From UBA3210 sp048359995 (GTDB lineage: Bacteria; Bacillota_I; Bacilli_A; RFN20; CAG-449): a DNA stretch of 64,000 bases. The stretch's first letter is position 1. Each line of letters starts with the position of its first letter. Below the pieces are notes generated by a model. The model made no database searches and had not been told where the DNA came from. It saw only the letters and a program-made list of their open reading frames with translations. Of this stretch, positions 60,398-64,000 are shown one piece after another. The stretch is from NCBI GenBank assembly GCA_048359995.1, contig DBGCPK010000005.1:138073-202072 (forward strand). The letters are read 5' to 3'. The position numbers and the translations under genes were made by a program.

Positions 60398-62338
60398 ATG
60401 AAAAAGAAAAATTGTTTAACTGTATTATCTCTCACCATTCTTCTGGCTGTTTCCGGATGCTCATCGAAGAAAAACGACGTTTCGAGTTCGGTTTCTTCAT
60501 CGCTTCCGATCGCCGATTCTTCGAATTCCGAGACAATCAGCGTTCCGCCGGTTTCGTCCGTTGAAGATTCTTCGGATTCTTCTTCCGAAGAAGAAGTCGT
60601 TTTGGCGAGTATCAAAATCGAAACTTATCCGAAAACCGATTTCAGCGTCGGAGATGCGATTTCCGTCGAAGGAGGGACGCTGAAACTGATCTATTCCGAC
60701 GGCAATAGTCAAGTCATCGATCTGACTTCGGAAATGCTGTCGTTTCCGGACGATATGACGTCCGGTGGAAACAAGACCGTCTTGGTTTCTTATGAAGGGA
60801 AAGAAACTTCTTATACGATTACGCTTACGGAAGAGGTAAAAACTCCGACGGTGGTCTTTTCGATCGAAAACGGGGCTTCTTTCGCCTATGACGGCACTCA
60901 GGAAGCACCGGATATCTCCGCGTCTGTAATCGAAGAAGGCGTAACGTACAATGTATTCTTCGAAAATGACGGAGAATATATCGGAACGGCAATTCCGACC
61001 GAACCCGGAACCTATGCGATCGTGATCGAGACCACGGCGGGGAACGGATACGAAAGCGTTCGCGCCTACCGTTGGTTCGTCATCGAAGATACTACGACGA
61101 TCAAAGTCGTCGTCAACTTCTCTACGGACACGGCATTTGACTACGACGGTAACGCGCATACGCCGACGATTCTCTCTTTCACCGACGAAAGCGGAAATCC
61201 GTTGAGCATCGACGAAAACACCTACACGGTCAATTACACCAGCGACGATACCGGATACAATAGTCCGGAAGCCCCGACGGAGGCGGCTTATTATGCGATG
61301 GTGGTTACATTCAATGCGGATTCGGGATATGAAGCCAAAGTCGACACTGCGAACGGAATCAAAAACTGGTGCGTCTTCCACATCGACGCGCCGACGGAAG
61401 ATGTCAAAGTCGTCGTCAATTTCTCTACGGATACCGAATTCACTTATGACGGAAGCGCGCATACGCCGACGATTCTCTCTTTCACCGACGAAAGCGGAAA
61501 TGAACTGGAAATCGGTGAAGACAAATATACGATTCGCTATGAAAAAGACGAAGCCTTTTACAGCAATGATGCCCCGACAGAGGCGGGAACTTACGCGATG
61601 GTGGTTTCTTTCGCGGAAAATTCGGGATACGTCGCCAAAGTCGATACGGCAAACGGAATCAAGAACTGGTGCGTGTTTACGATTCGCGAAGTTACATCGG
61701 AAACGACGGCTGTGAGGATCAATTTCTCCGAGACGGTCGCTTTCGAATACGATGGTCAACCTCATTCTCCGACGATTGTTTCTTTCACCGATGCCGAAGG
61801 AAACGAAGTAGCCTTAAACGAAGGCGACTATACGGTGCTTTATTCCAGCGACGATACCGGTTATAGCAGTACGGAAGCCCCGACGGAGGCGGCTTATTAC
61901 GCGATGGCGGTTACGTTCACCGATTCGAAATACCAGATGATCTCGGGAGAAAAGAATTACGTCGTCTTCCACATCGACGCGCCGACGGAAGATGTCAAAG
62001 TCGTCATCAATTTCTCTACGGATACCGAATTCACTTATGACGGAAACGCGCATACACCGACGATTCTATCTTTCACCGATGAAAACGGAACCGCATTGGA
62101 TATATCCGAAGATCAATATGCGATCCATTACGAAAAAGACGAAGCCTTTTACAGCAATGATGCTCCGACAGAGGCGGGAACTTACGCGATGGTGGTTTCT
62201 TTCGCGGAAAATTCGGGATACGTCGCCAAAGTCGACACGGCGAACGGAATCAAGAACTGGCAGATTTTCTCTATATTGGAAGAGAGCGGCGAGGCAGTCG
62301 CAGAGGATAGCGACAACCGTTTCGGGGAATTCTGCTAA
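60398..62338 (+). CDS. Repeat-rich surface lipoprotein with MBG/YDG-type domains
   Basis: 646 residues. MKKKNCLTVLSLTILLAVSGC gives a lipobox (VSGC), then a Ser/Glu-rich stalk, one Ig-like domain (about 70-145), one divergent repeat (about 150-230) and four strong repeats of about 95-101 residues (61104, 61409, 61712 and 62000 onward). Each repeat has F-x-Y-D-G-x-x-H-(S/T)-P-T-I-x-S-F-T-D, a Y-T-V/I-x-Y centre, and APTEA-x-x-Y-A-M, the plan of MBG/YDG beta domains. Repeats 2 and 4 are nearly identical in DNA. AAGGAGGTAAAT precedes ATG 60398. Probable adhesin or stalk. A single Cys ends the protein. Confidence 0.85.
   Translation: MKKKNCLTVLSLTILLAVSGCSSKKNDVSSSVSSSLPIADSSNSETISVPPVSSVEDSSDSSSEEEVVLASIKIETYPKTDFSVGDAISVEGGTLKLIYSDGNSQVIDLTSEMLSFPDDMTSGGNKTVLVSYEGKETSYTITLTEEVKTPTVVFSIENGASFAYDGTQEAPDISASVIEEGVTYNVFFENDGEYIGTAIPTEPGTYAIVIETTAGNGYESVRAYRWFVIEDTTTIKVVVNFSTDTAFDYDGNAHTPTILSFTDESGNPLSIDENTYTVNYTSDDTGYNSPEAPTEAAYYAMVVTFNADSGYEAKVDTANGIKNWCVFHIDAPTEDVKVVVNFSTDTEFTYDGSAHTPTILSFTDESGNELEIGEDKYTIRYEKDEAFYSNDAPTEAGTYAMVVSFAENSGYVAKVDTANGIKNWCVFTIREVTSETTAVRINFSETVAFEYDGQPHSPTIVSFTDAEGNEVALNEGDYTVLYSSDDTGYSSTEAPTEAAYYAMAVTFTDSKYQMISGEKNYVVFHIDAPTEDVKVVINFSTDTEFTYDGNAHTPTILSFTDENGTALDISEDQYAIHYEKDEAFYSNDAPTEAGTYAMVVSFAENSGYVAKVDTANGIKNWQIFSILEESGEAVAEDSDNRFGEFC
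61104..62275 (+). repeat. Tandem ~300-bp coding repeats (MBG/YDG-type)
   Basis: Four tandem units of about 305, 303, 288 and 276 bases begin near 61104, 61409, 61712 and 62000. Blocks 61542-61670 and 62130-62258 differ by only a few bases, and so do 61387-61455 and 61978-62045. Two more units (about 63254-63540 and 63544-63825) lie in the next gene; 61918-61985 is almost the same as 63465-63533. Confidence 0.85.
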
Positions 62339-62359
62339 AACTTTCGGAGGTAAAGAATA

Positions 62360-64000
62360 ATGAAAAAGAAATTGTGGATTTACAGCGCGGCCGTGCTGTT
62401 AGGAATTTCGGGATATTGCATTTACCGAAGCGTGAATTCGAAGACCTCTTCGTTGAGCATAGGCACTTCGATTCGGAATTACGGGGATTCGGTGGGAATC
62501 CGTTATGCCGCGAGCGGTGATGAAGACCTTGAAGTTTCCTCGTACATTTCCGACGTGGCGGCGCAAAGCCTCGTCAATGACGACGGAACGTATTCTCTCC
62601 GCTTTGTCTCTCTCGTGAAAGCCGATTCGATCGGCGAGGACGGAAAAAGCGCGGTTCTCCCGGGATATTATGGCTTTAACGTCCGTTTTACGGGGACGAG
62701 CGAGGTGAATCAAGACTATCGGGTTCAGTACGTTTACAACTCGATCAGCGAGACCAAAGACGGCGAAACATATTACTACGTCAACGATTATTCCGCATAT
62801 GCGGGGCAAAGCAACGCTTTACCGCTTTCATCGATGCCGGTGATCGGATCGGCGGATTATAATCTGGTCGTCGCGTTGACGATTAACAATATTCCCGCTT
62901 CTTACACGGAAACGCTGTTTACGATTACCCCGTACGTGGAACTGGAAGAAACCAAATTGTACGGCAACACCAAGCGGGTCAATCTCGATTCGGTCAACCG
63001 TTCCGAGAATCTTTATTTCGTTCACGTCGGAGAAAATTATCTGCTGATGAACGAGGAGAGCGAGAACGTCTATTCGTTGAATGCCGATTTCGCGTCCGGA
63101 GACGTGCTTTCGATCGTTTCTTCAAACGGAAAACTTTGCGATTCTTATCTTTCGGAAGTCGAAGATGGAACATCTTGGGCTTATGAATGCAACCTTACCG
63201 GAGGCTATACGATTACGGCGACGAAAGGCTCTTCGATCGAAGTCGAAGAACCGGTTCAAGTCAAAATCGTCACCGATGAAAATACAGCCTTTACTTACGA
63301 CGGACAGCCTCACAGTCCGAGCGGATTGCGCTTTGTCGACGCTTCGAACAATGAAGTAAGCGTGCCGGAAAGCGCCTATACTGTGCTTTATTCCAGCGAC
63401 GATACCGGATACAACAGTTCGGAAGCTCCGACGGAAGCGGCTTATTACGCGATGGCGGTTACATTCACCGATTCGAAATACCAGATGATCTCGGGAGAAA
63501 AAAATTACGTCGTCTTCCACATCGACGCGCCGGTTGAAGATGTGAAAGTCATTGTCAATTTCTCCGATACGGTCGCTTTCGAATACGACGGAGAACAACA
63601 CTCGCCGACGATACTTTCCTTCACCGATGAAAACGGCAACGTTTTGGAAATTCCGTCAAGCGCTTATACGATTCACTATTCCAGCGATACGACCGGATAT
63701 AACAGTCCGGAAGCCCCGACAGAAGTGGCGTGGTATTCGATGGTCATCACTTTTGGCGACGATTCCGGTTATACGTTGACCAATGGAAGCAAAAAGACGT
63801 GGTGCGTCTTCCACATCGATGAGCCACAGGCAACCGCGTCCTACGAAGGCTTCGATACAATCTATTCGGGAACGATGAACGACGTCGTCGACGGAGACGA
63901 CGAGACGTTCGTTTGGTTCGGAAGCGCGCCGACAACGGACTCGACGATCACGGTCGACCTGAAAACGGTACAGGTAATCGACAACATTCAGATCCTTACC
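62360..64000 (+). CDS. Large surface protein with MBG/YDG repeats and F5/8 type C domain (3' truncated by window)
   Basis: At least 547 codons, open to the window end with no stop. MKKKLWIYSAAVLLGISGYC resembles a signal or membrane anchor. A beta-rich domain (about 35-290), then two MBG/YDG-type repeats (about 298-395 and 396-490) like those of the preceding gene, then the start of an F5/8 type C (discoidin, CBM32) domain: YSGTMNDVVDGDDETFVWFG, then SAPTTDSTITVDL, VIDNIQIL. In hyaluronidase-like GH84 and related glycosidases such a domain follows a catalytic module, so the rest may hold an enzyme or more binding modules. CGGAGGTAAAGAATA precedes ATG 62360, 21 bases after the previous stop. 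Confidence 0.85.
   Translation, partial: MKKKLWIYSAAVLLGISGYCIYRSVNSKTSSLSIGTSIRNYGDSVGIRYAASGDEDLEVSSYISDVAAQSLVNDDGTYSLRFVSLVKADSIGEDGKSAVLPGYYGFNVRFTGTSEVNQDYRVQYVYNSISETKDGETYYYVNDYSAYAGQSNALPLSSMPVIGSADYNLVVALTINNIPASYTETLFTITPYVELEETKLYGNTKRVNLDSVNRSENLYFVHVGENYLLMNEESENVYSLNADFASGDVLSIVSSNGKLCDSYLSEVEDGTSWAYECNLTGGYTITATKGSSIEVEEPVQVKIVTDENTAFTYDGQPHSPSGLRFVDASNNEVSVPESAYTVLYSSDDTGYNSSEAPTEAAYYAMAVTFTDSKYQMISGEKNYVVFHIDAPVEDVKVIVNFSDTVAFEYDGEQHSPTILSFTDENGNVLEIPSSAYTIHYSSDTTGYNSPEAPTEVAWYSMVITFGDDSGYTLTNGSKKTWCVFHIDEPQATASYEGFDTIYSGTMNDVVDGDDETFVWFGSAPTTDSTITVDLKTVQVIDNIQILT

Noticed and set aside
61104..62275. CRISPR-like array
   Set aside because: The repeats are about 300 bases, in frame and coding; no short direct repeats with unique spacers occur anywhere in the window.
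1..64000. Mycoplasma genetic code (UGA as Trp)
   Set aside because: Trp is encoded by TGG throughout, and smpB, the DUF3899-like gene and the MsmX-type gene end at TGA in expected places.

Overview
The window looks like one contig from a low-to-moderate GC Firmicute, probably an uncultured lineage near the Mollicutes/Erysipelotrichia border (inference). Reasons: rpmG-secE-nusG and secG-rnr-smpB gene orders, Shine-Dalgarno sites close to AGGAGG, extended -10 promoters (TGnTATAAT), T-box/TPP/THF/L10 leader RNAs, shared-module ECF vitamin transporters, Asn at the rifampicin-pocket position where most bacteria have His, and long insertions in several ABC ATPases as seen in mycoplasma homologues. 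UGA is used as a stop (smpB and an msmX-type gene end in TGA), so the code is standard, not the mycoplasma code. There is a GerQ-like protein but no other sporulation gene.

Layout. 1-4366: end of a sugar-binding lipoprotein, two permeases and an oversized ABC ATPase. 4532-17354: transcription/translation block (rpmG, secE, nusG, a convergent yihY, rplK, rplA, L10 leader, rplJ, rplL, rpoB, rpoC) and tdk. 17389-18758: folate ECF S component fused to an extra N-terminal module, under a THF riboswitch. 18879-22306: secG, rnr, smpB and an unknown gene. 22335-31112: oligopeptide transporter oppA-oppB-oppC-oppD-oppF with a cre-type site upstream; every subunit is enlarged. 31422-41868: a decayed AAA ATPase, unknown membrane proteins, a GerQ-like gene, TPP riboswitch-thiT, an ntdP-like gene, T-box-tyrS, hpt, mscL and a lipoprotein. 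42062-42436: tmRNA. 42490-46219: AT-rich island directly after the tmRNA, with an intact AAA_14/DUF4143 ATPase, a membrane protein and several gene fragments, including a possible serine recombinase tail. 46349-50170: small genes, a frameshifted nuclease/phosphatase gene, ferredoxin and a flavoprotein. 50253-64000: a glycan locus with divergent solute-binding protein and GH16 glucanase, two permeases, a GLUG lipoprotein, a ROK regulator, a standard MsmX-type ATPase and two repeat-rich surface proteins, the last running off the window.

How it fits together: the ends of the window are devoted to surface capture and import of sugars (GH16 cuts beta-glucan, lipoproteins bind, MalF/MalG-type permeases import, MsmX-type ATPases power). 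The Opp system imports peptides and may be under carbon control. FolT and ThiT import vitamins using an EcfAAT module encoded elsewhere, each shut off by its own riboswitch. The most unusual features are the enlarged Opp and sugar ATPases, the OppC ectodomain, the FolT fusion, the odd tmRNA tag, and the paired inverted repeats before the island ATPase.
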